A stretch of DNA of 64,000 nt, taken from NCBI GenBank assembly GCA_017437785.1, contig JAFRXH010000023.1, forward strand, positions 1 through 64,000, read 5' to 3'. Shown here one piece after another: positions 25,699-36,781 of this stretch (position 1 is the first letter of the stretch; the number at the start of each line of letters is the position of its first letter). The translations under genes were made by a program, and so were the position numbers. This DNA is from Lachnospiraceae bacterium. GTDB taxonomy: Bacteria > Bacillota > Clostridia > Lachnospirales > Lachnospiraceae. Under the pieces are notes generated by a model, which saw only the letters and a list, made by a program, of their open reading frames with translations, was not told where the DNA came from and ran no database searches.

Positions 25699-28600
25699 TC
25701 ACTCAGCGGTCTTTTCGACCACCACATTTACTGTGATCGTCTTTCCATTTATCTTTGTGGTAAACTTTGCCTTTCCGGCTTTTCTTGCCACTATATGTCC
25801 GAACTCATCTATAAATGCGATATCAGGCTTGCTGCTCTTAAAGACTACTGTCCGCTCAAGGCTCTCAAACTCCAGATCATAGTCTTCTCCTTCATCCATG
25901 CTAAGCTTGTACTTATTCTTGCCTCCGTCGAGCCCGGTGATACCGCTCTTCTCAACAATGACATTAACCTTTATGCCATTATCAGCGGTAAGGACAGCAG
26001 TTCCGGTACTTCTGGCAAGGATCTTGCCGTTAATGACCATAGCCACACTATCCGAAGAACTGCTCCAGAGTGCTCCCTTCATGCCCTTCAAGGACAGCTT
26101 CTTTGATGTTCCGGCGTCTATATGGATGCTGCGGTTATCCGCTGCCACCTTTTCCTTAACGCTGACAGTACAGTTATATGCGCTGCCGTTTATATAGGCA
26201 GTGATCTTGGCCTTGCCCTGTGCCACAGCTGTCACATAACCGTTCTGATCCACGGTCGCAACATCGGGTGCTGCGCTGTACCAGAGAACATCCAGTCCGT
26301 CTTCGTTGACGATCTCTATCTGTGCTCCGGGTGTTTCGCCTGCTTCCGCAAAGGTCAGCTTCAATGACTTTGTCACGGAAGGTTTACTGATATGTACGGT
26401 AACGATATGATCTCCGTAGCTTATCTGTGCCTCACCGGTCTTCTTTGTCTTTAATGCACCTTTCTTACTGATGCTTAAATATTTCTTATCAGCCTTATTT
26501 ACGACCCAGCCTGCACCGATGTTAAAATGCTGGCCTTTGACAAGATACAGATCAGTGGTCGACGCATCCAGCGAAGGATAAGGATCGAGCGGTGAAAGCC
26601 CGCCCTCAATAGGATCGGGGCCCGGTTCAGGTCCGGGCTCGGGTTCTTCAGACTCCTCACTCCAGAATGCATAAAGCGTGATATCCGCTTTTACAGGACT
26701 GCTAAAATCATAAAGAGCCGTGCAAGCTGCCTCTTTAAACCAGCCGCCGAAGACATATCCGTCTGCCGAAGGATCCGCGGGCTTAACAGCCTTTGCCCCA
26801 TACTTAACTTCCTGATTTGCAGGCGCAATCCCATGTCCGTTGGCATCAAAAGTCACAGTTAATATAAGTTCATTCCACTTCGCGTACAGGGTTATGTCTT
26901 TGGTCACTGCCGTGCTGAAATCATATTTCTCAGTACCGTTCTTATCTGTATACCAGCCTTCAAACGAATAGCCTTCAGCTGAAGGTGCGGCAGGAGCCAC
27001 TGCGGTCTTGCCTTTTTCTATCGTCTGCTGCGGAGGTACATTGCCGCTCTTTCCGTTAAGGCTGAAGCTTACGGTAAAGTATTCGATATCCGCCTTCTTC
27101 TCATCCCACTTCGCATAAAGCGTTATATTCGCGGTGATAGCGGTATCAAAGTCAAAACGCCTGCTGCATTCTTTTTCCGTATACCACCCTCCAAAGATAT
27201 AACCTTTCTCCGAAAGTGCCGAAGGCTCTTTGGCTTTTTCTCCCTTTACCACCTTCTGTGCATCGGGCTTCTTTCCGTGTCCGTTATTATCAAAAGTTAC
27301 GGTAAGGATCTCTGTCCACTTTGCATACAGGGATAGGTCTTCTTTTACCAGGGTATCAAAATCATATTCTTTTTTATAATCCCTGTCTGTATACCAGCCG
27401 GCAAACTTATATCCGTCCTTCTTGGGATCGTCAGGCCTGCTTACCTTCGTGCCCCACTTGACCATGACTGCGGAAGGCGCACTGTCATCGCTGTTGATAT
27501 AAAATGTCACGATAAGCTCTATCTGCGTCCACTTTGCATACAGGGTGATATTACTCTTAACAGCGGTATTGAAATCATATGCATTCTTGCAGGATGATTC
27601 CGTATACCAGCCACCGAAGGTATAGCCGTCTGCCTTGGGATCTTCGGGTTTAGTCACCTTCTCTCCCCAGTTGACGGATACCGATGCCGGCGCGCTTCCG
27701 TGTCCGTTGGCATTAAATGTTACGACATATCTGATCTGTGTCCACTTAGCATATAAAGTGAAGCTCGATTTTACGAGATTATTGAAATTATATGCAGAAG
27801 TACACTTGCTGTCCGTATACCAGCCGCCGAATGTATAGCCATCCGCTTTAAGGTCTGCAGGCTTAGAGATCTTCTCTCCCCAGTTGACAGTAACCGCAGA
27901 AGGTGCCGTGCCGTGTCCGTTTGCATTAAACGTAACGGTAAACTGTATAACTGTCCACTTGGCATACAGGGTGATATCCTTAGTCACCGCACTGCTGAAA
28001 TCATATGCATTGACGCAGGATGATTCCGTATACCAGCCACCGAAGGTATAGCCATCTTCCGTAGGATTTGTGGGTTTTGTCACTGTCTTTCCGCTCTCAA
28101 CGGTCTGGGCAGTGATCGCACTTCCGTGGTCGTTCATATCAAAGGTCACAGTATAATAAACCTTTTCCGGCTCCTTCTGAGTCCACTTTGCATAAAGAGT
28201 GAAAGAAGATTTCACCGCCGAATTAAAATCATAAGAATTTGTACATGCAGCTTCCTTATACCAGCCGCCGAAGATATATCCGTCCGCAGCGGGATCAGTA
28301 GGCTTTGATACCTTTGCTCCCCAGTTGACCTTTACAGCAGAGGGAGCCGTTCCGTGCCCGTTAGCATTAAAGGTTACCGTATACTGTATCACAGTCCACT
28401 TTGCATACAGCGTGATATTCTTAGTCACCGCACTGCTGAAATCATATGCATTGACGCAGGACGATTCCGTATACCAGCCACCAAAGGTATAGCCGTCAGC
28501 CGTGGGATCTGTGGGTTTGCTTACTTTCGCGCCATAATTCACCTTAACTGCAGAGGGAGCCGTTCCGTGTCCGTTAGTGCTAAACGTTACGGTATACTGG

Positions 28601-31600
28601 TTGATCGTCCACTTTGCATAAAGCGTAATATCAGATGTTACCGCAGAATTAAAATTGTATTGATTGGTGCAGCCTGCTTCTTTATACCAGCCGCCGAAGG
28701 TATAGCCTGTAGCGGTAGGATCAGTAGGCTTGCTTACCTTTGCACCATAGTTTACCTTAACTGCAGAGGGAGCCGTTCCGTGTCCGTTAGCATTAAAGGT
28801 CACGGTGTACTGGTTGATCGTCCACTTTGCATACAGTGTGATATTCTTTGTTATCGCAGTGCTGAAATTGAATTTATTGGTACATGAACTCTCCGTATAC
28901 CAGCCGCCGAAAGTATATCCCGTTGCCGTGGGTGCTGTGGGCTCTGTTGCAGTCTTTCCGCTCTCTACCGTCTGGGCGGAAGGTGCGGTTCCGCGGCCGT
29001 TTGAATTGAAGGTTACCGTATAGTATACCTTTGCATTTTCCGTCCACTTGGCGTACAGCGTGATATTAGCAGTTACCGCAGTATTGAAGTTATATGCATT
29101 GGTACAGGATGCTTCTTTATACCAGCCGCCGAAGGTATAGCCGGTTGCGGTAGGTGCAGTGGGCTGGGTCGCTGTCTTTCCGCTCTCAACCTGCTGGGCA
29201 GCAGGCGCCGTGCCGTGACCGTTTGCATTGAAGGTTACGGTATAATATACCTTATCGGGCTCTACAGCAGTCCACTTTGCATACAGTGTGAAACTGCCGG
29301 TCACTAAAGTATCAAAGTCGTAAGCATTTCTGCAGGCAGCTTCCTTGTACCAGCCGCCGAAGGTATAACCGTCTGCGCTGAGATCGGCAGGTTTGCTTAC
29401 TTTCTCACCGTAGTTTACTTTTACGGATGACGGCGCCGTACCATGGCCGTTGGCATTAAAGTAAATGGTATACTGCAGCGGTGTCCACTTGGCATAAAGT
29501 GTGATGTTTGCTTTTACGGCTGTACTGAAGTTATATTTCGTAGTACAGCTTTTTTCCGTATACCAGCCGCCAAACGTATAGCCTGTAGCCGAAGGATTAG
29601 AAGGCTGGGTCGCAGTCTTTCCGCTCTCAATGCTCTGGGAAGCTATCTGCGATCCATGCCCGTTCATATCAAAGCTTACCGTATAGTAAACCTTTGCTTT
29701 TTCGGTCCACTTTGCATACAGGGTATAATCTTTCTTAATGGCTGTTGTAAAACTGAATTTATTACTGCAGGATGATTCCGTATACCAGCCGCCGAAATCA
29801 TATCCGTCTGCCACGGGCGCTGTGGGTTCGCTTGCATACTTCCCATCTTCGATATACTGTGTAGCGGGTGTTGAACTGCCCTTCCCGTTCAGATCAAATT
29901 TCACCTCATGCATGCTGGTAAAGCCGGTAACCACCTCCGCTGCGGGCTTACCCGAAGAATCTGCTATAAACCTGCGCGCAGCATCGTTTCCGCCGCCGTC
30001 GACATTTCCGCCTTCGGGCTTTAATAACATTACACCGTTTGCGAGCGATATCGCAGACTTAACGTTCAAAACGCTGTCTCCTGCAGACATGGCCCTTGTA
30101 TTGACAGCATTAGATTTGGCAGCAGCATGGAATTTACCGCCGATCACTATCTTATTATTACCGTCACAGTCAAAATCGCCGAAAAGACCGTTGTCATTGG
30201 CCTCGTAGGACGCACCGCCTCCGGCGCAGTCAACTTCACCGTTCTTACCCAGTACAAATGACTTTGTACAGCTTATACCACGGCTTGAATTAGCTCCTTT
30301 TCCCGCATAAGCGGTAAGTTTTCCTCCTGTGACAGTTATATCCACAGCTTCCAGCGAAGACAGATTATTGTAATTCCTGATACCGCTCTTTTTTAAAGCT
30401 TCGATCAGGACATCACCGCCGCTCTGTTCGTAAGTTACTGCAGATATGCCGCGTGCGGTACCGGCCGGGAGTGTAGTGATATCGATATCTCCGCCGGTAA
30501 CACTGACAGTCCCGTCACTTCTTATGCAATAAGCCAGATAGGTCGTAAGGTTATCGGTAATATCAAGGCTAAGACTGCCCCCGCTATTTTCCTCTATAGT
30601 AAGATTACCACTGCAGTATATCGCATAGCCGTTTGATACTTTACCGCTTCCGCTGCCGTCGCAATACATATCCAGATCAAGGCTAGCGTTCTTTCCTGAT
30701 ACATTACGAATGGTAAGATTGCCTTTTGCAGCTATACCGTACTGATTCGTAACAGTATCGTTTGTCACCATTGGCAGTTCCGAATCCGATTCAAGCTCTA
30801 TTATCAGATCGTCATTTGCATAGATAAGCGCCTGATCGCCTGCGGCAGGATTGAACGCACCGCTTATGGTTTTCACTCCTTTAAGAGTAAGGGTTTTAGT
30901 CTGCGGGTCATAAGAAGCACTGCCGCTGTCTACCGAAGGTATAGCGTTTTTATTGCTGTCGGTAAGTCTGATCCCGCCGACCCATATGGGATATCCCTCT
31001 TCTTTATCGGTCTGGACTTCCTTTGCCACATTTCCCGATTTATCAAATACACTGAAATACGTTCTGCCGTTTTCACTTAGTGCCGTTTTTACGGTTGCAG
31101 GTGAAGGTTTAACATAACAATAACCTATATTATCGATCTTGGATACCAATATAGCGTAATCACCGGCTTTTATCGTGCTCTTGCAAAGCAGTGAGAAAAC
31201 GCCGTTATTTGCTTCGGAAAAAACACCGACACTCCTGCCGCCATCCGTACTTCCTGCTATGATCTGCGCTTCACTTAAGAATTTGATATCACTCTGGCAA
31301 TAAACACCGTAGCTTATACCGCCTGAAGCAGCCGTTGCATTATTTGCGGTACAATCAAGGCTGCCGCCGGTTACTTCCACGCCAGAAGTTGCAAATATTC
31401 CTATAGTCTGCTTAGTTGAATTTCCGGTAGTCTGCGCAGGCTTGACCGTCACATTACCACCTGTCTGGAAATAATACTGACCGCTTATACCCTTGGTGCT
31501 CCGGTTTCCGGCAACGGTATAGATCGAGATATCTCCTCCCTTGATATAAACATTAGAGCCTTCCGATCTGATACCTAATGCTTCCATATTGTCTACTGTA

Positions 31601-32451
31601 TTAGATTTAGCCACATTACCGTATACATAGACATCAAGGCTTCCGCCCTTTTGCTCCTCAATTGTCAGATTACCCAAAGCCGCATATGCCCCGCAGGTAG
31701 TCGGTGCATTTCCGCTTCCGCCTTTTCCGTTAAGATCTATCTTAAGGCTGCCATCCTTGCCGCTTACATTTCTGATCGTCAGTGATCCCTTGGCATATAT
31801 ACCGTACTGTGCTGTCGTTTCGGAACTAAGGCCCAGATCAAATACATTTTCTCCTTCAACTTCGATGATCAGATCACCGTCTGCATATATTCCGTAATAA
31901 GGATTTCCGGTAACTTCTCCGCCCTGATATATAGGTGTATATCCGCCGGAATTGTCATATACCTGATAGTTTTTAAGAGTAAGTATTCCGTTAGAAAAAG
32001 AGGCATTACCGTTAGAGTCTCCGGAACGCAGAGTTACGTGGGAGCCTCTTGTGACCACATTTACCCATGTAGCTGCAGCATGATCGATATCCTCTTCTTC
32101 AACAGGATGGTCGATCATCGCATCTTCCACATCCGTATCAAAGTCGTCAACGATGACATCTTCATCAGACACAGGCTCCTGCGCCGGCATATCCTCATCG
32201 GCCGCTTCCGCGATCTCTCCGGATATCTCCGCTTCATCTCCCGCCTGCTCCTCACCGAGATCGGCTTTCACAATATCACCTTCCGCAGCATCCTCATCAG
32301 AGCCGGCGATCAGTGCATCATCCTCATCCGCTAAAACACCTTCATCACCGGCAAATACCGTCATGCCGCCCGAATAGAATTCTCCGAACAGCATTACAAA
32401 TGACAGGATCATCGATGCCAGTCTTTTTCTGATCATTTTACTTTTTTTCAT
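25699..32451 (-). CDS. Giant secreted surface protein with 15 InlB-type repeats and Ig-like C-terminus
   Basis: The 2250-aa protein has a Sec signal peptide (about 1-34, hydrophobic ASMILSFVMLFGEF), then about 80 very acidic residues. Residues about 110-845 contain repeated phrases such as GIYADGDLIIEVEG and LTIRNVSGKDGSL with beta-helix character, which suggests an adhesin-like stalk. Fifteen copies of a 67-75-residue repeat (about 847-1932) match the Listeria-Bacteroides (InlB B) repeat: GYTFGGWYTE...TLYAKWT. A Pro/Glu/Gly linker follows (about 1935-1950), then Ig-like modules to the end that match the protease at 13313-16216. No LPXTG, SLH or other anchor is visible. Likely role: attachment to host, plant fibre or other cells; this is inferred from architecture. 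Confidence 0.8.
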   Translation of the reverse strand: MKKSKMIRKRLASMILSFVMLFGEFYSGGMTVFAGDEGVLADEDDALIAGSDEDAAEGDIVKADLGEEQAGDEAEISGEIAEAADEDMPAQEPVSDEDVIVDDFDTDVEDAMIDHPVEEEDIDHAAATWVNVVTRGSHVTLRSGDSNGNASFSNGILTLKNYQVYDNSGGYTPIYQGGEVTGNPYYGIYADGDLIIEVEGENVFDLGLSSETTAQYGIYAKGSLTIRNVSGKDGSLKIDLNGKGGSGNAPTTCGAYAALGNLTIEEQKGGSLDVYVYGNVAKSNTVDNMEALGIRSEGSNVYIKGGDISIYTVAGNRSTKGISGQYYFQTGGNVTVKPAQTTGNSTKQTIGIFATSGVEVTGGSLDCTANNATAASGGISYGVYCQSDIKFLSEAQIIAGSTDGGRSVGVFSEANNGVFSLLCKSTIKAGDYAILVSKIDNIGYCYVKPSPATVKTALSENGRTYFSVFDKSGNVAKEVQTDKEEGYPIWVGGIRLTDSNKNAIPSVDSGSASYDPQTKTLTLKGVKTISGAFNPAAGDQALIYANDDLIIELESDSELPMVTNDTVTNQYGIAAKGNLTIRNVSGKNASLDLDMYCDGSGSGKVSNGYAIYCSGNLTIEENSGGSLSLDITDNLTTYLAYCIRSDGTVSVTGGDIDITTLPAGTARGISAVTYEQSGGDVLIEALKKSGIRNYNNLSSLEAVDITVTGGKLTAYAGKGANSSRGISCTKSFVLGKNGEVDCAGGGASYEANDNGLFGDFDCDGNNKIVIGGKFHAAAKSNAVNTRAMSAGDSVLNVKSAISLANGVMLLKPEGGNVDGGGNDAARRFIADSSGKPAAEVVTGFTSMHEVKFDLNGKGSSTPATQYIEDGKYASEPTAPVADGYDFGGWYTESSCSNKFSFTTAIKKDYTLYAKWTEKAKVYYTVSFDMNGHGSQIASQSIESGKTATQPSNPSATGYTFGGWYTEKSCTTKYNFSTAVKANITLYAKWTPLQYTIYFNANGHGTAPSSVKVNYGEKVSKPADLSADGYTFGGWYKEAACRNAYDFDTLVTGSFTLYAKWTAVEPDKVYYTVTFNANGHGTAPAAQQVESGKTATQPTAPTATGYTFGGWYKEASCTNAYNFNTAVTANITLYAKWTENAKVYYTVTFNSNGRGTAPSAQTVESGKTATEPTAPTATGYTFGGWYTESSCTNKFNFSTAITKNITLYAKWTINQYTVTFNANGHGTAPSAVKVNYGAKVSKPTDPTATGYTFGGWYKEAGCTNQYNFNSAVTSDITLYAKWTINQYTVTFSTNGHGTAPSAVKVNYGAKVSKPTDPTADGYTFGGWYTESSCVNAYDFSSAVTKNITLYAKWTVIQYTVTFNANGHGTAPSAVKVNWGAKVSKPTDPAADGYIFGGWYKEAACTNSYDFNSAVKSSFTLYAKWTQKEPEKVYYTVTFDMNDHGSAITAQTVESGKTVTKPTNPTEDGYTFGGWYTESSCVNAYDFSSAVTKDITLYAKWTVIQFTVTFNANGHGTAPSAVTVNWGEKISKPADLKADGYTFGGWYTDSKCTSAYNFNNLVKSSFTLYAKWTQIRYVVTFNANGHGSAPASVSVNWGEKVTKPEDPKADGYTFGGWYTESSCKNAYDFNTAVKSNITLYAKWTQIELIVTFYINSDDSAPSAVMVKWGTKVSRPDDPKKDGYKFAGWYTDRDYKKEYDFDTLVKEDLSLYAKWTEILTVTFDNNGHGKKPDAQKVVKGEKAKEPSALSEKGYIFGGWYTEKECSRRFDFDTAITANITLYAKWDEKKADIEYFTVSFSLNGKSGNVPPQQTIEKGKTAVAPAAPSAEGYSFEGWYTDKNGTEKYDFSTAVTKDITLYAKWNELILTVTFDANGHGIAPANQEVKYGAKAVKPADPSADGYVFGGWFKEAACTALYDFSSPVKADITLYAFWSEESEEPEPGPEPGPDPIEGGLSPLDPYPSLDASTTDLYLVKGQHFNIGAGWVVNKADKKYLSISKKGALKTKKTGEAQISYGDHIVTVHISKPSVTKSLKLTFAEAGETPGAQIEIVNEDGLDVLWYSAAPDVATVDQNGYVTAVAQGKAKITAYINGSAYNCTVSVKEKVAADNRSIHIDAGTSKKLSLKGMKGALWSSSSDSVAMVINGKILARSTGTAVLTADNGIKVNVIVEKSGITGLDGGKNKYKLSMDEGEDYDLEFESLERTVVFKSSKPDIAFIDEFGHIVARKAGKAKFTTKINGKTITVNVVVEKTAE
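26655..29911 (-). repeat. Tandem InlB-type coding repeats (15 copies, about 215 bp each)
   Basis: Within the giant surface protein, each unit starts with YTVTFNANGHG-like and ends with ITLYAKWT-like residues. Central copies (around 27950-29300) are nearly identical at the DNA level (for example CAGCCGCCGAAGGTATAGCC recurs), while the outer copies nearest the Ig-like end have drifted. Identical stretches favour recombination, so the number of copies may vary between strains and may be misassembled with short reads. Confidence 0.9.
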
Positions 32452-32516
32452 TACTTACTCCTTTTTTATTGCTTTTTACTCTTTATAAGATCCTTCGCAC
32501 CGCTTTGGATGACTAT

Positions 32517-35500
32517 TTATCTGTTCTGTTCCTTCTTTAAGTTCTTATTGGCTGTCGAAAGCATAAGCTTGATACGGTTCAGCTGATTGACTTCGCTGGC
32601 CCCGGGATCATAATCGATAGCCACGATATTTGACTGCGGATAATGCTTACGCAGCATCTTTATGACGCCCTTACCCACAACATGGTTCGGCAGACAGCCG
32701 AAAGGCTGTGTACATACTATATTGGGCGTACCCGAATGAATCAGTTCCAGCATCTCACCGGTCAAAAACCACCCCTCACCTGTCTGGTTACCGATGGATA
32801 CTATATCCTTTGCATATTCCACGAGCTTGAATATACTTACCGGCGCATCAAAATGCTTGCTCTTTTTGAAAGCTTCCGTAGGCGCTTTACGCACAAAATC
32901 CATACCTTTGATGCCCCACAAGGAATTACGCGCGGTCTTCTTGCTCATACCCAGATGTTCTGCCTTATATATCTGGTTATAGAAGCAGTAATACATAAAG
33001 TCTATAAGATCGGGCACCACTGCCTCGGCTCCTTCATGTTCGAGCAGATCTACCAGATGGTTATTGGCAGTAGGCGCGAACTTAACCAGTATCTCTCCTA
33101 CGATACCGACCCTTGGCTTACGATTTTCATTGATAGGTATATTATCAAATTCCTCTATCATTTGGCGGCACATCTTCTTATATGTTCCGAACGAAGGATG
33201 TGAAGAAGTTATGAATGCGTTGCATCTCTTAAGCCACTTCTGGTGAACCTCCTCCACACTGCCCGGTGTCAGCTCATAAGGTCTCATACGGTAGATACAG
33301 CGCATGAAGATATCTCCGAAAAGCGCAGCGTACAGCACTCTTACGCCCAGCTTAAGGCTCAGCTTAAAGCCCGGGTTGGCCTCCAGGCCGCTCAGATTAA
33401 GCGATATAACGGGTATATGCCCGTATCCTGCCTTCTCCAGTGCACGTCTTATGAATCCCACATAATTAGTTGCCCTGCATCCGCCGCCTGTCTGGGTCAT
33501 CATAAGCGCCAGATAATCCGTATCGTATTCACCGGACAGAACAGCTTCCATCAGCTGCCCCACGACACAAAGCGAAGGATAGCAGGCGTCATTGTTGACA
33601 TACTTAAGACCTACATCCACGGAATGCTTATTATCATTTGTCAGTATCTTCAGATTATATCCGCAGGCGCCAAAGGCTGCCGCAAACATATCAAAATGCA
33701 GCGGCGACATCTGCGGTGCCAGTATGGTATAACCTGCCTTCTGCATATCCTCCGTATAGAGCACCCTCTCAAAATTCGTAGGCGCTATCTTTCGCTCCTT
33801 CTGTCTTTTTTCCTTTACTTCAAGAGCGGCTATAAGTGAACGTATACGTATGCGTGCCGCTCCCAGATTGTTGACCTCATCGATCTTTAAGCAGGTATAT
33901 ATCTTATCCGAACCGGAAAGAATATCATTAACCTGATCCGTGGTAACGGCATCCAGTCCGCATCCAAAGGAATTCAGCTGCACCAGATCAAGGTCATCAC
34001 GGAGACGTACAAAACTTGCCGCTGCATAAAGCCTTGAATGATACATCCACTGGTCGGAAACGATCAGCGGCCTGTCCGGATTGCCAAGATGCGCTACCGA
34101 ATCCTCGGTCAGCACAGCGATATCATAAGAATTGATAAGCTCCGGGATACCATGGTTGATCTCGGGATCTATATGATAAGGCCTTCCCGCGAGTACTATT
34201 CCTCTCTTTTTATTCTCAGCCATATACTTAAGGACTTCTTCTCCGGCTTTATGCATATCTTCATGCGCGGCAGCCAGCTCATCCCATGCCTTTTCAATGG
34301 CTGCAGCCACCTCTTTGCGGTCCAGCTCGGAAAACTCCTCCACAAGTGATGCCGTGATCGTTTCAACCGAAGAAAAACTCATAAAAGGATGGCGGAATAT
34401 AACATCCCCCCTGCTGATCTCCTCCACATTATTTTTAATATTCTCCGGATAAGAAGTTACTATAGGGCAGTTATAATGATTTCCTGCTCCTTCCGTTTCT
34501 TTTCTCACATAGAAAAGGCAGGGATAGAAAATGAAGTCGGGCTTCTGCTCTATCAGCCACTGTATATGTCCGTGTGCCAGCTTTGCCGGATAGCACTCGG
34601 ATTCACTGGGTATGGACTCTATTCCCAGTTCATAGATCTGCCTGGTGGATACAGGGGATAAGATCACTCTGTATTTCAGCTCTTTAAAGAAAGTAGCCCA
34701 GAAAGGATAGTTCTCGTAAATATTAAGTACTCTGGGAATACCTACAGTACCTCTGTATGCCTGATCCGCAGGCAGAGGCTCATAGTCAAAGAAACGCTTT
34801 AACTTATATTCAAACAGATTGGGGATATTATTGGCATTCTTCGGCTTCCCTATTCCCCTTTCACAGCGGTTACCCGAAACGTATTTCCTGCCTCCCGAGA
34901 AATTATTGATAGTCAAGCGGCAATTATTGGTGCAGCCTCTGCACTTTGCCATGCTCGTTGTAAACTCAAGACCGTCAATATCATCAAAAGAGAGCATCGT
35001 GCTCTGATATCCCTCTTCATACTTTTCCCTGGCTATCAATGCCGCACCGAAAGCTCCCATGATACCCGCGATGTCAGGCCTTATAGCCTCACAGCCTGCT
35101 ATCTTTTCGAAGCTCCTCAGCACCGCATCGTTATAAAAAGTTCCGCCCTGCACCACTATGTTACGTCCCAGTTCGGATGCATCGGATACTTTAATAACCT
35201 TAAACAAAGCATTCTTGATAACAGAATAAGCCAGACCTGCGGATATATCAGCTACGGAAGCACCTTCTTTCTGCGCCTGTTTTACTTTTGAGTTCATAAA
35301 AACAGTGCAGCGCGTTCCCAGATCTATGGGATGCGGTGCAAAGAGAGCTTCCTTCGCAAAATCTTCCACGCTGTAGTTCAGCGACTTTGCAAAAGTCTCG
35401 ATAAAGGATCCGCAGCCTGATGAACACGCTTCATTAAGCTGTACGGAATCAACTGTCTGCTTTTTGATCTTTATACATTTCATATCCTGGCCGCCTATAT

Positions 35501-36761
35501 CCAGGATGCAGTCGACATCCGGGTCAAAGAATGCGGCCGCATAATAATGGGCAACGGTCTCAACCTGTCCGTCATCAAGAAGGAACGCCGCTTTCATAAG
35601 CTGTTCCCCGTATCCCGTAGAACATGAACGGTATATACGCGCGCCCTCCGGAAGCTTCTGTCTCATCTCCCTGAAGGCTTTGATCGCCGTCTCCAAAGGT
35701 GATCCGTTATTGTTGCTGTAGAAGGAATATAAGAGCTTTCCGTCCTTATCGACAAGCGCCATCTTGGTCGTGGTCGACCCGGCATCGATACCTAAAAAGC
35801 ACGGTCCGTCAAGCTTGCCTATATCCGCCGTTTCAACGCAGTGCGAATCATGTCTCTTAAGAAAAGCTTCATGCTCAGCATGAGTCGCAAATAAAGGTTC
35901 CATACGTTCCACTTCAAATTCCATGTGGATGTCGGAATTAAGACGTCCGCACATTTCTTTTAATGTGCACTCTCCCTCCTGCGTAGCATTAAGCGCCGAT
36001 CCCATTGCGGCAAACAGATGGGATTTTTCGGTATCTATTATGTGTTCGTCATCAAGTTTTAATGTTCTTATGAAAGCTGTTTTAAGCTCTGATAAGAAAT
36101 GCAGCGGTCCGCCCAGAAACGCCACGTGGCCGCGTATAGGTTTACCGCAGGCCAGGCCGGATATTGTCTGGTTTACGACGGCCTGAAATATGGATGCCGC
36201 TAGATCTTCCCTGGTAGCTCCGTCGTTGATGAGCGGCTGTATGTCCGTCTTGGCGAAAACGCCGCAGCGTGCAGCGATCGTATAGAGTGATTTGTAACTC
36301 TTTGCATATTCATTAAGACCTGCCGCATCCGTCTGGATAAGCGACGCCATCTGGTCTATGAACGATCCGGTACCGCCCGCACATATACCGTTCATCCTCT
36401 GCTCTACAGAGCCGTTTTCAAAATATATGATCTTTGCATCTTCCCCGCCCAGCTCTATTGCCACATCCGTCTTGGGCGCAAAAGTCTCCAGTGAAGTACT
36501 TACCGCAAGTACCTCCTGTACAAAGTTTACTTTTAAATGCTTAGCAAGTGTCAGACCGCCCGATCCCGTGATGACCGGCCAGATCGTCATATCTCCCAGT
36601 TCATCCAGTGCCTTAGAGATAAGTCCTTTCAGGCATTCTCTTATATTTGCAAAATGTCTTTCATAATCCGAAAACAGAACTTCATTTGCCTCATTAAGTA
36701 TCGCTATCTTTACCGTTGTGGATCCGATATCTATACCCAGACGGTATATCCCTTCTCTCAT
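32517..36761 (-). CDS. Giant acyl-CoA dehydratase activase-type protein (double BadF/BcrA ATPase plus DUF2229)
   Basis: The protein (1414 aa) starts at the ATG at 36761 with GGAGG five bases before it. It contains two ASKHA ATPase domains of the 2-hydroxyglutaryl/benzoyl-CoA activase type: [15 protein letters not shown] at the start and [16 protein letters not shown] at about 325. Each has two conserved cysteines that could bind a 4Fe-4S cluster between monomers ([10 protein letters not shown] and [15 protein letters not shown] and TRCTVF). A cysteine motif KCRGCTNNC (about 604) starts a long C-terminal part of the DUF2229/HgdB-like type. Activases pass single electrons to a dehydratase at the cost of ATP; here no dehydratase gene is nearby, and the substrate of this fused form is unknown. 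A radical SAM gene is 20 nt upstream. Confidence 0.88.
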   Translation of the reverse strand: MREGIYRLGIDIGSTTVKIAILNEANEVLFSDYERHFANIRECLKGLISKALDELGDMTIWPVITGSGGLTLAKHLKVNFVQEVLAVSTSLETFAPKTDVAIELGGEDAKIIYFENGSVEQRMNGICAGGTGSFIDQMASLIQTDAAGLNEYAKSYKSLYTIAARCGVFAKTDIQPLINDGATREDLAASIFQAVVNQTISGLACGKPIRGHVAFLGGPLHFLSELKTAFIRTLKLDDEHIIDTEKSHLFAAMGSALNATQEGECTLKEMCGRLNSDIHMEFEVERMEPLFATHAEHEAFLKRHDSHCVETADIGKLDGPCFLGIDAGSTTTKMALVDKDGKLLYSFYSNNNGSPLETAIKAFREMRQKLPEGARIYRSCSTGYGEQLMKAAFLLDDGQVETVAHYYAAAFFDPDVDCILDIGGQDMKCIKIKKQTVDSVQLNEACSSGCGSFIETFAKSLNYSVEDFAKEALFAPHPIDLGTRCTVFMNSKVKQAQKEGASVADISAGLAYSVIKNALFKVIKVSDASELGRNIVVQGGTFYNDAVLRSFEKIAGCEAIRPDIAGIMGAFGAALIAREKYEEGYQSTMLSFDDIDGLEFTTSMAKCRGCTNNCRLTINNFSGGRKYVSGNRCERGIGKPKNANNIPNLFEYKLKRFFDYEPLPADQAYRGTVGIPRVLNIYENYPFWATFFKELKYRVILSPVSTRQIYELGIESIPSESECYPAKLAHGHIQWLIEQKPDFIFYPCLFYVRKETEGAGNHYNCPIVTSYPENIKNNVEEISRGDVIFRHPFMSFSSVETITASLVEEFSELDRKEVAAAIEKAWDELAAAHEDMHKAGEEVLKYMAENKKRGIVLAGRPYHIDPEINHGIPELINSYDIAVLTEDSVAHLGNPDRPLIVSDQWMYHSRLYAAASFVRLRDDLDLVQLNSFGCGLDAVTTDQVNDILSGSDKIYTCLKIDEVNNLGAARIRIRSLIAALEVKEKRQKERKIAPTNFERVLYTEDMQKAGYTILAPQMSPLHFDMFAAAFGACGYNLKILTNDNKHSVDVGLKYVNNDACYPSLCVVGQLMEAVLSGEYDTDYLALMMTQTGGGCRATNYVGFIRRALEKAGYGHIPVISLNLSGLEANPGFKLSLKLGVRVLYAALFGDIFMRCIYRMRPYELTPGSVEEVHQKWLKRCNAFITSSHPSFGTYKKMCRQMIEEFDNIPINENRKPRVGIVGEILVKFAPTANNHLVDLLEHEGAEAVVPDLIDFMYYCFYNQIYKAEHLGMSKKTARNSLWGIKGMDFVRKAPTEAFKKSKHFDAPVSIFKLVEYAKDIVSIGNQTGEGWFLTGEMLELIHSGTPNIVCTQPFGCLPNHVVGKGVIKMLRKHYPQSNIVAIDYDPGASEVNQLNRIKLMLSTANKNLKKEQNR

Positions 36762-36781
36762 TACATCCTCCAAAAACTTAT

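Noticed and set aside
25699-32451. LPXTG or SLH cell-wall anchor at the end of the giant protein
   Set aside because: The last 100 residues show an Ig-like fold ending in VNVVVEKTAE with no sorting signal or hydrophobic tail.
32517-36761. Fused HSP70-like chaperone
   Set aside because: The ASKHA motifs come with paired cluster cysteines and DUF2229, which fit dehydratase activases and not DnaK.
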